The notes beneath the pieces are model-generated. The model was not told the origin of the DNA, ran no database searches, and saw only the letters and a list, made by a program, of their open reading frames with translations. Both the position numbers and the translations under genes were made by a program. A DNA stretch of 16,515 nucleotides from UBA9300 sp964577305 (lineage in GTDB: Bacteria > Bacteroidota > Bacteroidia > Bacteroidales > VadinHA17): contig CAZNYS010000072.1 of assembly GCA_964577305.1 (NCBI GenBank), forward strand, positions 1 to 16,515, read 5' to 3'. Below are positions 15,143 to 16,515 of the stretch, one piece after another. Position 1 is the first letter of the stretch, and each line of letters begins with the position of its first letter.

Positions 15143-16507
15143 ATGAGATCCTTTTTTACGATAATATTGATTCTTACATGTTCCTGCACCTCCTTTTCCC
15201 AATCCCCCGAAGAAATAATAAAATCAATATTTAATAATGCCCTGACAGATAACACCGCTCAGGAACATCTACTGTACCTGTGTAAGAATACAAAAGGACG
15301 TATACCGGGGTCGCAGGAAGCACTGCATGCAGCAAGGTACACGATGAACGCACTTGCTGAAGCCGGTGTAGATACAGTTTGGTTGCAGGAAGTTCCGGTT
15401 CCGCACTGGGAAAGGGGGAATGAACTGGCAGTATTAGAATCCAGCCTGGGTACACTTGAATTAACAATATCAGCATTAGGGCTATCAGTAGGAACAGAGC
15501 CTGGAGGTATTGATGCCCATCTGGTCGAAGTCCATAATTTTGAACAGCTTGAGGAAATTGGCAGGGACAATATAAACGGGAAAATAGTCTTCTTTAACAG
15601 GCCTGTTGATAATACCCTTATAAATACTTTCTCAGGCTATGGAGGAGCAGTGGATCAGAGAATATCAGGAGCATCTGAGGCAGCAAAATACGGAGCACTG
15701 GCTGTAATTGTAAGATCTCCAACACAGGCCAGGCACGACTTTGTTCATACCGGGGTAGTCAGGTACCAGGAAAACATACCTGAGATACCTGCCGTCTGTG
15801 TTTCACCACATGATGCTGAAATACTTTCCAGATGGTTGAAAAATGATAATAAGTCAATCCTTCACCTTGTGTCTGATTGCAGGAATTACCGTGATACAAT
15901 ATCCTATAATGTTATCGGCGAGATCAGGGGATCTGAAAAACCAAATGAATATATAACTGTAGGAGGTCACCTTGATGCCTGGGATATTAGCGAGGGTGCG
16001 CATGATGATGGTGGTGGATGCGTTCAGTCTATTGAGACTGTCAGGTTGTTCCGTGAACTTGGGATTAAACCCCGAAGAAGTATAAGAGCTGTAATGTTCA
16101 TGAACGAGGAAATGACATCCACAGGCGGAGTGGTTTATGCCGATGAGGCAGAAAAAAAAGGTGAAATACATTATGCAGCACTTGAATCTGACAGGGGCGT
16201 TATGAGTCCTCTTGGTTTTGGATTTGGTAATGCAGGTGATGAAAGACTTGAAAAACTTTTCCGCTTAGAAGAATATTTTAAACCCTATGGGATCAGGTAT
16301 TTTGCAAGGGGAGGAGGGGGATCAGATATTTCTCCATTAAGAAGATTTAATACCCTGCAGATTGGCTATATTCCTGATACACAGAAATATTTCTGGTTCC
16401 ATCACTCGGCTAATGATACTTTTGAACAGGTCAATATCCGTGAGATGCAACTGGGCAGCGCCGCCATTGCATCACTTATATATCTTATTGATCTGTATGA
16501 TCTTTAG
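15143..16507 (+). CDS. Secreted M28-family zinc peptidase with PA domain
   Basis: The 454-residue protein starts with a signal peptide; cleavage after S19 or Q20 in TSFSQ is likely. Cysteines C13 and C15 do not fit a good lipobox. A PA domain insert spans about residues 125-235. The co-catalytic zinc site of family M28 is complete: H276 in GGHLDAWD, the Asp pair D288/D289 in HDDGGG, catalytic base E322 and ligand E323 in NEE, D350 in ESDRG, and H421 in HHSANDT. It resembles the plasma glutamate carboxypeptidase branch, which trims N-terminal residues or dipeptides, and probably acts in the periplasm or outside the cell. It is preceded by a 178-base palindromic spacer with no clear promoter and ends eight bases before the window edge. 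Confidence 0.92.
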   Translation: MRSFFTIILILTCSCTSFSQSPEEIIKSIFNNALTDNTAQEHLLYLCKNTKGRIPGSQEALHAARYTMNALAEAGVDTVWLQEVPVPHWERGNELAVLESSLGTLELTISALGLSVGTEPGGIDAHLVEVHNFEQLEEIGRDNINGKIVFFNRPVDNTLINTFSGYGGAVDQRISGASEAAKYGALAVIVRSPTQARHDFVHTGVVRYQENIPEIPAVCVSPHDAEILSRWLKNDNKSILHLVSDCRNYRDTISYNVIGEIRGSEKPNEYITVGGHLDAWDISEGAHDDGGGCVQSIETVRLFRELGIKPRRSIRAVMFMNEEMTSTGGVVYADEAEKKGEIHYAALESDRGVMSPLGFGFGNAGDERLEKLFRLEEYFKPYGIRYFARGGGGSDISPLRRFNTLQIGYIPDTQKYFWFHHSANDTFEQVNIREMQLGSAAIASLIYLIDLYDL

Positions 16508-16515
16508 GGGTTTAG

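Noticed and set aside
15143..15205. Lipoprotein signal in the M28 peptidase
   Set aside because: Neither C13 nor C15 has the expected small residue pattern of a lipobox; a signal peptidase I site at TSFSQ fits better.

Overview
The window comes from a Bacteroidota chromosome, probably of the Bacteroidales/Marinilabiliales type. The taxonomic evidence is an FtsE of Bacteroidetes style encoded without an adjacent ftsX, a ribosomal bTHX gene, a Bacteroidetes-type deacetylase-fold protein, a large TPR protein paired with an outer-membrane barrel, export signals ending in A/S-Q, weak Shine-Dalgarno sites, and candidate -7 boxes of the TAnnTTTG type. The genes are mostly housekeeping or conserved-hypothetical. 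No phage, IS transposase, tRNA, rRNA or CRISPR array is visible.

Layout. 1-120: short tandem repeats, a hairpin and a candidate promoter. 121-1710 (+): a thiamine-diphosphate enzyme resembling acetolactate synthase. 1707-2288 (-): small-subunit ribosomal protein bTHX carrying a very long Lys/Glu/Ala repeat tail; its stop overlaps the stop of the previous gene tail to tail. 2446-6629 (+): kynureninase, a six-hairpin glycosidase-like lipoprotein and a polysaccharide-deacetylase-fold protein, closely spaced. 6705-7418 (-): FtsE. 7419-7822: a gene-free stretch with an A-rich tandem repeat and a GC-rich block of nested palindromes. 7823-12661 (+): a 1026-residue exported TPR protein followed 15 bases later by a plug-less outer-membrane beta-barrel protein. 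12662-12993: AT-rich leader with a candidate promoter for gyrB. 12994-14964 (+): gyrB. 14965-15142: a second palindromic intergenic block. 15143-16507 (+): a secreted M28 zinc peptidase.

How the genes fit together. The TPR and barrel genes look like a two-gene envelope operon. The glycosidase-like lipoprotein and deacetylase-fold gene are close enough to be co-transcribed and may act on cell-surface glycans, but no glycosyltransferase or export ATPase is present to define a pathway. FtsE belongs to the cell-division apparatus. Kynureninase and the ThDP enzyme stand alone, without pathway partners in view.

The most unusual item is the bTHX gene: a normally tiny ribosomal protein extended to 193 residues by slippage-prone repeats. 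The two palindromic intergenic blocks are the other stretches not explained by ordinary gene content.
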